Shown here: in pieces, positions 50,200-58,765 of the stretch
Layout: the number at the start of each line of letters is the position of its first letter
Numbering within the stretch: the stretch's first letter is position 1
Assembly (NCBI RefSeq): GCF_900143245.1
Contig: NZ_FRDK01000002.1
Coordinates: 310,001-374,000, forward strand
Length of the DNA stretch: 64,000 bases
Source of the DNA: Flavobacterium fryxellicola
GTDB lineage: Bacteria; Bacteroidota; Bacteroidia; Flavobacteriales; Flavobacteriaceae
Reading direction: 5' to 3'
The notes under the pieces: model-generated
What the model saw: only the letters and a program-made list of their open reading frames with translations
Told to the model about the DNA's origin: nothing
The model's database searches: none
Translations under genes and position numbers: made by a program

Positions 50200-51375
50200 T
50201 TACTCTATTTTAATAACCTCACCTCTTTCGCTACTATTGTTACTTCCTACTAAAAAATTAGCTTTTTTTGGTATAATTTTAAAGGTAAAGCCTTTATTCC
50301 TTGAAGATTCAAGAATAGCGATGCTTTCTTTAAATGAAATGAATTCGTTATCCAGAATAATTTCTACTCGGTCTTTATTTTTAATAAAAGACGAATTTAC
50401 CATTTTTTCTGTTTTTAAATCGTGAAATGACACTTTTTTTTGCAATACAAAGCGGAGTTTGTATGCTAATTTTTCGTTAGCTGAAAATAAAAGATAGGAG
50501 TTTGGACTGCTTTTTACTTTGGATTTTCCTTGAAACATTTTAACAAAAGAAAAAAATACGATTCCCATTTTCATAAAAATAGAAAAAAATACGGAGCTAA
50601 AACCATCGGAGCCAAAATGCTTTTTATAAAAGAAATTCATCGCCTCTTGAAAACGTTTCATATAGGTCTCATCTTTGATCGTACTTTCGCCTTTATAGTG
50701 AATAACAGTCGTTTCATGGAAATAATAATTGAATTTCCCTTTTTTAGAAATCATGTATGATAAATCAATATCATCGGAATACATGAAGCAATCTTCGTCA
50801 AACCCGCCAACTTCAAGATACACACTTCTTTTCATAAACATAAAAGCACCCACCAGAATTGCAACTTTTCCAGTTTGATCTTGGTTTAAATGCTGCGCAT
50901 AATAGCTCCCAAAAAGTTGTGATTTAGAAAATAGGCGGTACAATCCAGTGATTTTGGTAAAAGCCACCCAAGGCGTGGGAAAACCCCGCTTGCTTTCAGG
51001 CAGAAAATTTCCAGTTCCATCAATCAGTTTACAACCTATAATTCCTAAATTAGATTGTTTATTAGCAAAAGCCAACACTTTTACAAACGTATCTTCGGCA
51101 ACAACAGTGTCAGGATTGAGAATGCAAATGTATTCACCGCAAGCTTCAGCAACAGCGCTATTATTTGCTTTCGAGAAACCTACATTTTCCTTATTTTGAA
51201 TGAGTTTTATTTTTGGAAAACGTTGCCTCATCATTTGGCAACTATCATCCTGCGAATTATTATCGATTACAATAACCTCGCCGTCAAGATCTTCCAATGC
51301 ACTTTGAACGCTTAAAACACATTGTTCGAGAAAATAGCGCACGTTATAGTTGAGAATAATGACCGATAATTGCAT
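50200..51375 (-). CDS. Family 2 glycosyltransferase
   Basis: 391 residues. The GT-A fold begins LSVIILNYNVRYFLEQC, has the NPDTV (DxD-like) metal site and the later YSDDIDLSYMISKKG acidic motif, and resembles rhamnosyl- or other cell-surface sugar transferases. A hydrophobic stretch (about 258-280, VFFSIFMKMGIVFFSF) may attach it to the membrane. It probably adds a sugar to a surface polysaccharide or lipid; donor and acceptor are unknown. Upstream on the same strand is a cupin sugar-isomerase-like gene, 65 bases away. Confidence 0.92.
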   Translation of the reverse strand: MQLSVIILNYNVRYFLEQCVLSVQSALEDLDGEVIVIDNNSQDDSCQMMRQRFPKIKLIQNKENVGFSKANNSAVAEACGEYICILNPDTVVAEDTFVKVLAFANKQSNLGIIGCKLIDGTGNFLPESKRGFPTPWVAFTKITGLYRLFSKSQLFGSYYAQHLNQDQTGKVAILVGAFMFMKRSVYLEVGGFDEDCFMYSDDIDLSYMISKKGKFNYYFHETTVIHYKGESTIKDETYMKRFQEAMNFFYKKHFGSDGFSSVFFSIFMKMGIVFFSFVKMFQGKSKVKSSPNSYLLFSANEKLAYKLRFVLQKKVSFHDLKTEKMVNSSFIKNKDRVEIILDNEFISFKESIAILESSRNKGFTFKIIPKKANFLVGSNNSSERGEVIKIE

Positions 51376-51440
51376 TTTTCAAAGATAGATTTTAAGATGT
51401 AAAGCCACAATAATTCGAAAATAAAATACACGCTTTCTAT

Positions 51441-51956
51441 TTATCGTCCAAAATCATCTTGCAATCGAACAATATCATTCTCATCTGAAGGATTTTCAAT
51501 ATCTGTGTGTTGCCAAATTTCAGCTACTATACCCCAAGAATCTAAACCTATTAAACGGTGTCGTTCGCCTTTCTCCAGTTGGATAAAATTTCCTGGTATC
51601 AGTTGCTGAATTTTACCTTCTTCGTCATTCAAACTGGTTTTCACCCCTACAACTCCTGAAACTATCTTCCACAACTCTGCCCTGCGAAAGTGATATTGCC
51701 AAGACAAACGTTTGTGAGGCGCAACTACCAGAATCTTTGGACTTAACTTATTGGTGATTTTAATTGCTTTCAAATTAAGATTCGGAAAAAATGTAGCGGC
51801 AAATTCAGGAGCTTGACTTTCATCAATCACAAAAAAACCTCCCCAAGGTCTCGTCATGTCTTGTTTTTCAATAGTAAAATTTTCTTTTTTCAAAGCTGCT
51901 GCAAGTTGTTCAAAAACAGCTTTTTTTTCTAAAGTATCTGGGACATTAAAATTCAT
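51441..51956 (-). CDS. Cupin protein, mannose-6-phosphate isomerase type II-like
   Basis: 171 residues, one cupin barrel with RPWGGFFVIDE, KILVVAPHKRLSWQYHFRRAE and EKGERHRLIGLD, matching the C-terminal type II mannose-6-phosphate isomerase module. The H-x-H and Glu metal ligands are partly visible (YHFRRAE, HRLIGL). Some Flavobacterium annotations call this family phosphoheptose isomerase, without direct support. It may supply sugar phosphates for the adjacent glycosyltransferase (inference from position). Confidence 0.8.
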   Translation of the reverse strand: MNFNVPDTLEKKAVFEQLAAALKKENFTIEKQDMTRPWGGFFVIDESQAPEFAATFFPNLNLKAIKITNKLSPKILVVAPHKRLSWQYHFRRAELWKIVSGVVGVKTSLNDEEGKIQQLIPGNFIQLEKGERHRLIGLDSWGIVAEIWQHTDIENPSDENDIVRLQDDFGR

Positions 51957-52334
51957 TGTCTATTTTTTTTAAAAAAGTAAAAAACAGTTTGTTTGATTTA
52001 GATAGTAGCTATGTCAAGTTACTGTAATTAATACAATTGTTTGATTTTGTATTTGTATTTGCATTACTATTTTTTGCGTCTTTTGGGATGCTTACTATCT
52101 TATTTTGTCCAAAGTTAAGCATTATTGTGACTTTATTCCTTTTAAAAGACGAGAGAAACAACATTTATTGGTCTTCTTTTACGGTTAATTAGTGTTTCCC
52201 TACCACAAATTGTCTTCTTTGATTGTACTTGGCATTTTTTTTAGAAAGCAAATGCGCTGCTTCAAATCCATTTAAGCCAAAATCATTGTTTCTAATTTCA
52301 TTCTTTAGTCTTTAAAATCGCTTATTTTTGAAAA
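51957..52334. other. Divergent intergenic region
   Basis: 378 bases, AT-rich, with no coding sequence seen. It holds the promoters of the minus-strand cupin gene and the plus-strand 52335 gene, including the TATTTTTG box at 52323. Confidence 0.55.
52323..52330 (+). promoter_or_regulatory. -7 box four bases before the ATG at 52335
   Basis: TATTTTTG matches TAnnTTTG. The four-base distance to the start is the same as in front of the kinase at 9309 and implies a leaderless or almost leaderless transcript. No good -33 element is seen, so a chance match is possible. Confidence 0.4.
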
Positions 52335-53381
52335 ATGAAAGGAAGTACTAAACCTAATCTACTTAAAGCATTTAAAAACACAATCCTATTATTGTTGCTA
52401 ATTTTCGTTAGCATTGCGCAAGCTCAAATTTCAGGATGTACGGATCCTCTTTCCAAAAATTATAATCCAAAAGCTACCACAAATGATGGCAGTTGCCACT
52501 ACGCTTGGGTAAAAATCAAGCCAAAATATTCCGTAAAATTAAATGCAATTCTAAAAGAAACTTCCGGTTTAACACAAAGTGATTCTCTCTTTTGGACAAT
52601 CAATGACGATACCGATACAGTTCTTTATGGCGTTGACACGATTGGTATTATTAAAAGTAAAATACCGCTCAAAAAAGTATCAAACACAGATTGGGAGGAA
52701 ATAGCGCAAGACAATAACTATTTTTACATAGGTGATTTTGGAAATAATGCCAGCGGAAACAGAAAGGATCTTCGTGTTTTACGAATCGAGAAGGAAGCAC
52801 TTTCAAAACCGATTCAGAGGATTGATACCATTTCGTTTTCCTATTCCAATCAAACTAATTTTAATAAAAAACCTGCTAATACTACTGATTTTGACTGCGA
52901 AGCTTTTATTGTTTCCGATGACAGTATTTATTTGTTTACGAAGCAATGGAAGCATAAAAAAACCAGTGTATATGCCGTGCCAAAAATTCCAGGTACTTAC
53001 ATTGCCAAGTTGAAAGAGACTTATAACACAAAAGGATTAATTACTGGAGCAACCTATTTACCTAAAAAACAACTACTTGTTTTATCAGGATACAATAGAT
53101 TTTTATCGCCTTTTATTTACCTTTTATACGATTACAAGACAACTCATTTTTTCTCTGGCAATAAAAGAAAGATCAAAATTGCACTTCCTTTTCATCAAAT
53201 AGAGGGCATCGCTACGTTAGATGGCCTGCATTTTTATTTGACCAATGAAAATTTTGTCAGAAAACCAGTAGTCGATGTAACACCGCAATTGCACCAACTG
53301 GATTTAAGTCCATTTTTAGGTAATTATCATAGTCAATCCGTATGGAAAAGCTCCTTATTCAAACAAACTATTCGCAATTAG
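52335..53381 (+). CDS. Secreted protein with GCTDP calcium-type motif and propeller-like domain
   Basis: 348 residues. The signal peptide (about 12-31, ending AQAQ) is followed by a GCTDPLSKNYNP-type motif with ATTNDGSC (about 35-56), a repeat found in many secreted Bacteroidota proteins. The rest (about 60-345) alternates beta strands with WTINDDTDT, YIGDFGNNA and DCEAFIVSDDSIYLFTKQW, consistent with a beta-propeller of the esterase-like/phytase-like or SdiA-regulated kind. No type IX C-terminal domain is evident. It should act outside the inner membrane; the substrate is unknown. Confidence 0.82.
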   Translation: MKGSTKPNLLKAFKNTILLLLLIFVSIAQAQISGCTDPLSKNYNPKATTNDGSCHYAWVKIKPKYSVKLNAILKETSGLTQSDSLFWTINDDTDTVLYGVDTIGIIKSKIPLKKVSNTDWEEIAQDNNYFYIGDFGNNASGNRKDLRVLRIEKEALSKPIQRIDTISFSYSNQTNFNKKPANTTDFDCEAFIVSDDSIYLFTKQWKHKKTSVYAVPKIPGTYIAKLKETYNTKGLITGATYLPKKQLLVLSGYNRFLSPFIYLLYDYKTTHFFSGNKRKIKIALPFHQIEGIATLDGLHFYLTNENFVRKPVVDVTPQLHQLDLSPFLGNYHSQSVWKSSLFKQTIRN

Positions 53382-53394
53382 TCATTTAATAGTT

Positions 53395-53402
53395 TACTTT
53401 TG
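53395..53402 (+). promoter_or_regulatory. -7 box for the ABC-F gene
   Basis: TACTTTTG matches TAnnTTTG and lies 16 bases before the GTG start at 53419, just after the stop of the preceding gene. Confidence 0.5.
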
Positions 53403-53418
53403 CCAAAAATTTAGCCTT

Positions 53419-55281
53419 GTGAATTACTTATCAGTCGAGAATATATCCAAATCTTTTGGGGAAAGAACACTTTTTGAAAACATTTCTTTTGGAATTAACA
53501 AAGACCAAAAAATTGCTTTTATAGCCAAAAACGGTTCGGGGAAAACCACTATTATGAGCATTATTAATGGCTTGGACGAGTCGGATACCGGGCAAGTGGT
53601 GTTGCGAAAAGGCATCAAAATGGCTTTCTTGTCGCAAAACAATAATTTACAGGAAGAATTGACTATTGAAGAAAGCATTTTTGCATCGGATAATGAGATC
53701 TTGAAAGTTATTGAAGCCTACGAAAAAGCATTAGAAAATCCAGAAGATGAAGAAGCGTATCAAAAAGCTTTTGACGGAATGGACCAACATAATGCGTGGG
53801 ATTTTGAAACCCAGTACAAACAAATTTTGTTCAAATTAAAGTTGGAAGACTTTAAACTGAAAGTAAAAAATCTTTCTGGTGGTCAGAAAAAACGTTTATC
53901 ATTAGCTATTATTTTAATCAACCGTCCCGATTTATTAATCTTAGATGAACCTACGAATCACTTAGATTTAGAGATGATTGAATGGCTGGAAACTTATTTT
54001 GCCAAAGAAAATATTACGTTGTTTATGGTGACGCACGACCGTTTCTTCTTGGAACGCGTTTGTAACGAAATCATCGAACTCGACAACGGAAAATTATATT
54101 CCTACAAAGGAAATTACTCCTATTATTTAGAGAAAAAAGAGGAACGCATCGCTTCCGAAAATTCAAGTGTCGATAAAGCGCAGAATCTTTTTGTGAAGGA
54201 ATTGGAATGGATGCGCCGTCAGCCCAAAGCGAGAACGACCAAATCAAAATCGCGTCAAGATGATTTTTATGACATCAAGGAAAAAGCACAAAGTCGCCGT
54301 CGCGAAAATAAAGTGGAACTTGAAATCAACATGGAACGTATGGGAAGCAAGATTATCGAGCTTCACAAAATCTCCAAAAAATTTGACAACCATGTGATCT
54401 TGGATAATTTCAGTTTTGACTTTCAACCGGGAGAACGCATTGGAATTATAGGGAAAAATGGGACAGGAAAATCAACTTTTTTGAATTTATTGACCGGAGG
54501 AATTCCGCTTGATGGAGGAAAAGTAGTGATTGGTGAGACAATAAAATTGGGGTATTACACCCAAAGTGGTATTAACCCAAAACCGGGACAACGCGTCATT
54601 GATGTCATTAAGGAATACGGAGAATTTATTCCATTGATGAAGGGACGGATGATTTCGGCTTCGCAATTGTTGGAGCGTTTTCTTTTTGATGCCAAGAAAC
54701 AATATGATTTTGTAGATCGATTGAGTGGTGGTGAATTGAAGCGTTTGTATTTATGTACCGTTTTGATTCAGAATCCGAATTTCTTGATTCTCGATGAGCC
54801 TACAAATGATTTGGATATCGTTACCTTAAACGTTTTGGAAAGTTTTCTTTTGGATTACCCTGGATGTTTGGTGGTGGTTTCGCATGACCGTTATTTTATG
54901 GATAAAATTGTAGATCACTTATTCATTTTTAGAGGAAAAGGTGTTATTGAAAATTTCCCTGGAAACTATTCTGATTTCAGAGCTTATGAAGACAGCGCTG
55001 ATGTAGCTCAAAAAGAGGAAAACAAAGCTGAGAAAAAAGACTGGAAGCAAAACAACCCAACAGGAAATTTAACATTCAATGAGCAAAAAGAATATCAGAA
55101 ACTAGAACGAGAAATCAAGGATCTGGAGCTAGATAAAACTAAAATCGAGCAGTTATTCGCCGATGGAAAAGTAGCAGATGCCGATATTGAAAAGAAAGCC
55201 AAAGAACTCGAAAATATCATCAAAAAAATTGAAGACAAAGAAGAAAGATGGTTTGAGCTGAGCGCGAAGATCGAGGGGTAA
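53419..55281 (+). CDS. ABC-F family ATPase
   Basis: 620 residues, starting with GTG (NYLSVENISKSFG). Two ABC domains: first Walker A AKNGSGKTT, signature LSGGQKKR, Walker B LLILDEPTNHLDL; second Walker A GKNGTGKST, signature LSGGELKR and FLILDEPTNDLDI. A linker and a C-terminal coiled coil (about 535-618) follow, as in Uup-like proteins. ABC-F proteins have no membrane part and act on the ribosome or in related cytoplasmic processes. It is followed by a large terminator. A specific resistance function is not supported. Confidence 0.95.
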   Translation: MNYLSVENISKSFGERTLFENISFGINKDQKIAFIAKNGSGKTTIMSIINGLDESDTGQVVLRKGIKMAFLSQNNNLQEELTIEESIFASDNEILKVIEAYEKALENPEDEEAYQKAFDGMDQHNAWDFETQYKQILFKLKLEDFKLKVKNLSGGQKKRLSLAIILINRPDLLILDEPTNHLDLEMIEWLETYFAKENITLFMVTHDRFFLERVCNEIIELDNGKLYSYKGNYSYYLEKKEERIASENSSVDKAQNLFVKELEWMRRQPKARTTKSKSRQDDFYDIKEKAQSRRRENKVELEINMERMGSKIIELHKISKKFDNHVILDNFSFDFQPGERIGIIGKNGTGKSTFLNLLTGGIPLDGGKVVIGETIKLGYYTQSGINPKPGQRVIDVIKEYGEFIPLMKGRMISASQLLERFLFDAKKQYDFVDRLSGGELKRLYLCTVLIQNPNFLILDEPTNDLDIVTLNVLESFLLDYPGCLVVVSHDRYFMDKIVDHLFIFRGKGVIENFPGNYSDFRAYEDSADVAQKEENKAEKKDWKQNNPTGNLTFNEQKEYQKLEREIKDLELDKTKIEQLFADGKVADADIEKKAKELENIIKKIEDKEERWFELSAKIEG

Positions 55282-55285
55282 AAAA

Positions 55286-55310
55286 GCCCCCTACCCCCCG
55301 AAGGGGGAAC
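55286..55310. repeat. GC-rich palindromic repeat
   Basis: A C-run and G-run form a CCCCC/GGGGG stem around GAA (55294-55307), preceded by AGCCCCCTA. It stands out in AT-rich surroundings and resembles short palindromic motifs I recall from other Flavobacterium genomes; that is unverified. Confidence 0.55.
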
Positions 55311-55328
55311 AGAAAATATAGAATATTC

Positions 55329-55382
55329 AACCCCAACACTTTTAGCGGTAACGCTGAAAATGTTGGGGTTTGTTTTTTTTTG
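55329..55382 (+). terminator. Strong Rho-independent terminator after the ABC-F gene
   Basis: A 19-base arm (55329-55347) pairs almost perfectly with 55352-55370 around GTAA. The T-rich run follows. Confidence 0.9.
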
Positions 55383-55572
55383 TAAAAAACTACTTTTAAA
55401 TTAGTAAGAAAAATTAGAACTAATTAAAAATCTATTTGATGTTTTGTAATTTATTTTATATATTTTTGAGAGCAATAAAGCCTGATCTCTGTATGACCAA
55501 GCTAAAATTTCGGGCAGACTGGGCAGATTTTGTAAGACCCTAAATACCATTTACCAGAAACACTCAATAATA

Positions 55573-56066
55573 ATGACAAAAAAACTCGTAATTACCACTG
55601 CAATCTTATTTAGTTTACCTACAATTTTAATACTGAATAATTCCTTTTTATTGAAGTAGAGAAAAAATTGAATATGATTTCGGCGGGTAGTTATGCTTAT
55701 GCAGAAATCTATCAATTAAACTATTCTGTAGAAGAAGTAAAAGATGCTATAGAATAATTTAAAAAGGAACACCCCGAATTCAATATGCCAAAAGTTTCTG
55801 TTCGCAATGAAGGAGAATTTGAATTAATTAACAAAGAATCAGAAAATCATTGGTTTTTGATTTAATTATATAACCCGGATCAAAATGTAATTCTGAATAT
55901 TTCCATACGTGGTACTAGTACTAAAACTAAAATGGCGTTTGTAGTAATAAATAAAGGTTTAGATATTGGAAATTGGAAAGATGTCAATAAAGATTTTTCA
56001 TATAAAGAAAATGAAAAAATAAAGGAGCATTCCAAACCAAACATCTCACGCCGATTAAAAGAATAG
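55573..56066 (+). pseudogene. Decayed exported protein gene
   Basis: A reading frame starts with ATG at 55573 and a signal-like sequence (MTKKLVITTAILFSLP), hits TAG at 55657, and resumes after a one-base shift in the T-rich stretch near 55641-55650. It then stays in one frame to the stop at 56064-56066, interrupted by TAA at 55755 and at 55863. The pieces (AEIYQLNYSVEEVKDAIE, PEFNMPKVSVRNEGEFELI, LYNPDQNVILNIS, LDIGNWKDVNKDF) are clearly protein-like. One frameshift and two further stops show loss of function. Family not recognised; the parent was about 160 residues. Confidence 0.75.
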
Positions 56067-56150
56067 TAGCTAAAAAGAAGTAATGTTTCTACTAACAGAC
56101 ATCTGGAGTGACTGAAGATTTAATGGTATTAGTATTTTAAATCATAATAC

Positions 56151-56214
56151 CTGCTCTTCGAAGTATGCAATAGACCTTGGTTAAGCTGCGCAAATGTCTC
56201 TGACTTTGCGCCCA
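56151..56214 (+). repeat. 64-base direct repeat, left copy
   Basis: Matches 56707-56770 with nine mismatches. The last 39 bases (56176-56214) have one difference only. It contains an inverted repeat, GCGCAAA (56188-56194) and TTTGCGC (56205-56211), that could form a hairpin. It sits 32 bases before the lipoprotein ATG. Confidence 0.85.
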
Positions 56215-56246
56215 TAACAATGAGCAAAACATAAAAAAACACAATT

Positions 56247-56699
56247 ATGAGATGGACAATTTTGTTATCAGCCCTTCTACTATTCGGATGCAATAAAAAG
56301 GAAACTGAACACACTACTGATGTAAACGATACTTTAATAAGCATTCCGGAAACGACTAAAGCGGTTAAGGCTGCAAAGCCAGAAATTCTTTTGCCTAAAC
56401 AATATTCTAATGACCGTTTCAAAGAAGTAACTGTAGAACGGATAGACGAAAATAAATTTCGAGTACGCGGAAAAGGGCAAATCTTTGAGGCTAACTTTAA
56501 CTGGATTATTGAAGACGGACACGACGAGTTAAAGACGGGGTTTCAAATGACTGATGCGGGAGCTCCCGCGTGGGGCAGCTTTGACTTTACAATTGAAATT
56601 CAAAAAAAACGAGAGAATTCGACATTAACCCTAGTTTTATTTGAATCAAGCGCTAAGGACGGCAGTCGTCAACATGAATTGCCGATTCTTCTTTTTTAA
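56247..56699 (+). CDS. Lipoprotein with Gmad2-like Ig domain
   Basis: 150 residues. The lipoprotein signal ends LLFGC (Cys15). The C-terminal 90 residues (GKGQIFEANFNW..., GAPAWGSFDFTIEIQ, LFESSAKDGSRQHELPILLF) look like a Gmad2-type immunoglobulin-like domain, by my recollection of that family's pattern. The gene is enclosed by two 64-base direct repeats (56151-56214 and 56707-56770), which makes a unit of 556 bases. It lies directly after the pseudogene. The envelope location is clear and the function unknown. Confidence 0.82.
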   Translation: MRWTILLSALLLFGCNKKETEHTTDVNDTLISIPETTKAVKAAKPEILLPKQYSNDRFKEVTVERIDENKFRVRGKGQIFEANFNWIIEDGHDELKTGFQMTDAGAPAWGSFDFTIEIQKKRENSTLTLVLFESSAKDGSRQHELPILLF

Positions 56700-56706
56700 G
56701 TTTAGC

Positions 56707-56770
56707 CCGCTTTTCAAAGCTTACAATAGTTCTTGGTTAAGCTGCGTAAATGTCTCTGACTTTGCGCCCA
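56707..56770 (+). repeat. 64-base direct repeat, right copy
   Basis: Second copy, starting seven bases after the lipoprotein stop codon. The inverted repeat is kept, with one base changed (GCGTAAA against TTTGCGC). Confidence 0.85.
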
Positions 56771-56783
56771 CGATAGTAGTCAC

Positions 56784-56820
56784 AAAAAAACCACAGCAAA
56801 ATCCAATTCTGCTGAGGTTC
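56784..56820 (-). terminator. Terminator of the zinc-ribbon SDR gene
   Basis: AACC-CAGCA (56789-56798) pairs with TGCTG-GGTT (56810-56819) with one mismatch. The A-run at 56784-56790 becomes a T-run on the minus strand. Confidence 0.75.
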
Positions 56821-56867
56821 TTTTAGTCTATAACTTTTTTAATTCCCTTTTAGGGGTTAGGAGCCTG

Positions 56868-58418
56868 CTACCAGGGAATCGGATTGTAATCTTTCAAAAA
56901 CTTTCCACACCAATGTTTTCCCGTATTGATTCCGTCAAATAAAGGATCCATCACGCGTGCCGCACCATCGACAATATCTAATGGGGGTTGAAAATCTTCT
57001 TCTTCTTGTTTTCTTTTGGCTAACTCCGCTGGATCTTCATCCGTCACCCAACCGGTATCAACCGCATTCATGAAAATTCCGGCTTTCGCCAAATCTCCTG
57101 CCGCAGTGTGTGTGAGCATATTTAGAGCCGCTTTAGCCATGTTGGTATGCGGATGCCGGGCTTCTTTAAAAAAACGATGAAACTTACCCTCCATTGCTGA
57201 AACGTTGATGATGTGTTTTTTTCCCGTGTTGTCTTTTTTCATCACTTCCGAAAGACGGTTGCACAATACAAAAGGCGCAACAGAGTTAACGAGCTGTACT
57301 TCGATCATTTCGGTGGTTTCGATTTGGCCTAGTTTCAACCTCCAACTATTGGTTTTCCGCAAATCGACTTGCTGCAAATCGGCATCAAATTCTCCCTCCG
57401 GGAAAACTTCAGTCGCCACCAATGCATTATCAAACGAATACGGAATCTGAGATAACTTGGCGGAAGCCCGCAAACCAATTCCCGGTTCTGGTCCATGCCA
57501 AGTCACGGGCATATTTTGATTACAAGAAATTCCTGTAGTCAACACTTTTAATTCCTCCAAACAATTCGTATGATCTAACAATAATTCCTGCGCTTGTTTA
57601 GGCAAAGAAGCGATTTGACGTTCTTCGTTTTCCATCAAATGTGCATAAAATCCTGCTGGACGCCGGACCGTTTGAGCCGCATTATTAATCAGTATATCCA
57701 ATCGTTCGTATTTTTGCTCAATAAAATTGCAAAAGATTTCGACACTTGGAATATGTCTTAAATCCAATCCATGAATTTTTAATCGATCTCCCCAATCCAT
57801 AAAATCAGGTTCCTTAGAAAAACGCAAAGCAGCATCCACCGGAAAACGAGTCGTTGCAATCACGGTTGCTCCTCCACGCAAAAGCATCAGCGTAATGTGA
57901 TAGCCTATTTTAAGTCGGGAACCTGTAATAACGGCAACCTGTCCTGTAACGTCAGCAGTTTGAAAACGTTTTGCATAATTAAAATCACCACAATCTGCAC
58001 ACATGGTGTCGTAAAAGTGATGCATTTTAGTGAATGAAGTTTTACATACATAGCAATTTCTGGGAGTTTCCAGTTCTAATTGCTCTTTATTGGTAAGCTC
58101 GTGATACGCCAATAATTTTGGGGCTACAAAAACACTTGCTTCACGAGCATACCGAATTCCGGTTTCTTTACGGGCAGTTTTGTCTTGTTTTTCCTTTTTA
58201 CGTTTGGCTACTAATCGTCCGTCTTTCTTGCGTCGGGAAAGCTCCTCTCGATCGGGTCTAGAAAACTGACCTGCCGCTTTGATTAATGCCATTCTTTGGT
58301 CTTTTGGAATCTCAAATATTTGATCTGTGTCACTATTTAATTGCGATAGAACGGCAATGCAGCGGTTAATCTCTTCAGATGTGATTCCTTTATCATCTCC
58401 TGTTTCTTCGTTCATCAT
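56868..58418 (-). CDS. Zinc-ribbon fused short-chain dehydrogenase-like protein
   Basis: 516 residues from the ATG at 58418; the frame extends to a TTG at 58493, but a promoter box lies inside that extension. The N-terminal part is helical and basic (about 1-110). A zinc-ribbon-like CYVC...CADC (about 122-145) follows, then an SDR Rossmann domain ([45 protein letters not shown]). The usual catalytic YxxxK reads T-N-M-A-K, so the Tyr is replaced by Thr while the Lys is kept. Function unknown; NAD(P) binding is likely, ordinary dehydrogenase activity uncertain. Confidence 0.85.
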   Translation of the reverse strand: MMNEETGDDKGITSEEINRCIAVLSQLNSDTDQIFEIPKDQRMALIKAAGQFSRPDREELSRRKKDGRLVAKRKKEKQDKTARKETGIRYAREASVFVAPKLLAYHELTNKEQLELETPRNCYVCKTSFTKMHHFYDTMCADCGDFNYAKRFQTADVTGQVAVITGSRLKIGYHITLMLLRGGATVIATTRFPVDAALRFSKEPDFMDWGDRLKIHGLDLRHIPSVEIFCNFIEQKYERLDILINNAAQTVRRPAGFYAHLMENEERQIASLPKQAQELLLDHTNCLEELKVLTTGISCNQNMPVTWHGPEPGIGLRASAKLSQIPYSFDNALVATEVFPEGEFDADLQQVDLRKTNSWRLKLGQIETTEMIEVQLVNSVAPFVLCNRLSEVMKKDNTGKKHIINVSAMEGKFHRFFKEARHPHTNMAKAALNMLTHTAAGDLAKAGIFMNAVDTGWVTDEDPAELAKRKQEEEDFQPPLDIVDGAARVMDPLFDGINTGKHWCGKFLKDYNPIPW

Positions 58419-58453
58419 CTCGTAAAATTGTATAGCTATTGATTTTAAGAGCG

Positions 58454-58461
58454 CAAATATA
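58454..58461 (-). promoter_or_regulatory. -7 box of the SDR-like gene
   Basis: On the minus strand TATATTTG matches TAnnTTTG and lies 35 bases before the ATG at 58418. It decides against the upstream TTG start at 58493. Confidence 0.55.
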
Positions 58462-58765
58462 GTTTTAAAATTTTTGAGATGATGCTTTCGCAAAAATCAA
58501 TTTCTGATTATCAGTTTTATGAAAGCTACTTCGCAAAGGTTTTGTTTCCCTAAATTGATGAAAAAATTTTGGCTAAGACACACTAAGAATACACTGAAAT
58601 TTACAAAGGTTATTTTTTGAATAAAACACTGTGCAAACGAAAAACGCTGTGATTCTTTGTCAATCTTCTGATAACAATAAATCTCTGAAAAACAAAAAAC
58701 CGCCGTGAAATAAAAATCTCTGTGTATCTTCGCGGTTTCTTTGTGAACCTTTGTGTTATAAATCT

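Noticed and set aside
53419..55281. ABC-F antibiotic resistance gene
   Set aside because: Domain pattern and C-terminal coiled coil fit housekeeping Uup-like proteins; there is no resistance context.
56129..56422. Minus-strand 97-codon frame across the repeat and lipoprotein start
   Set aside because: It runs through the direct repeat and antisense to a real lipoprotein gene; it lacks protein-like features beyond hydrophobic chance sequence.
56151..56770. Integron-type attC sites around the lipoprotein gene
   Set aside because: GTTAAGC in the repeat fits the GTTRRRY core, but no matching RYYYAAC partner lies at the needed distance and no integrase is seen.
58419..58493. Upstream TTG start for the zinc-ribbon SDR gene
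   Set aside because: A TATATTTG promoter box lies inside the extension and the downstream ATG ATG is a better start.
58751..58765. TTG start of the methyltransferase
   Set aside because: An ATG five codons later gives the more usual N-terminus, and the added residues have no support.
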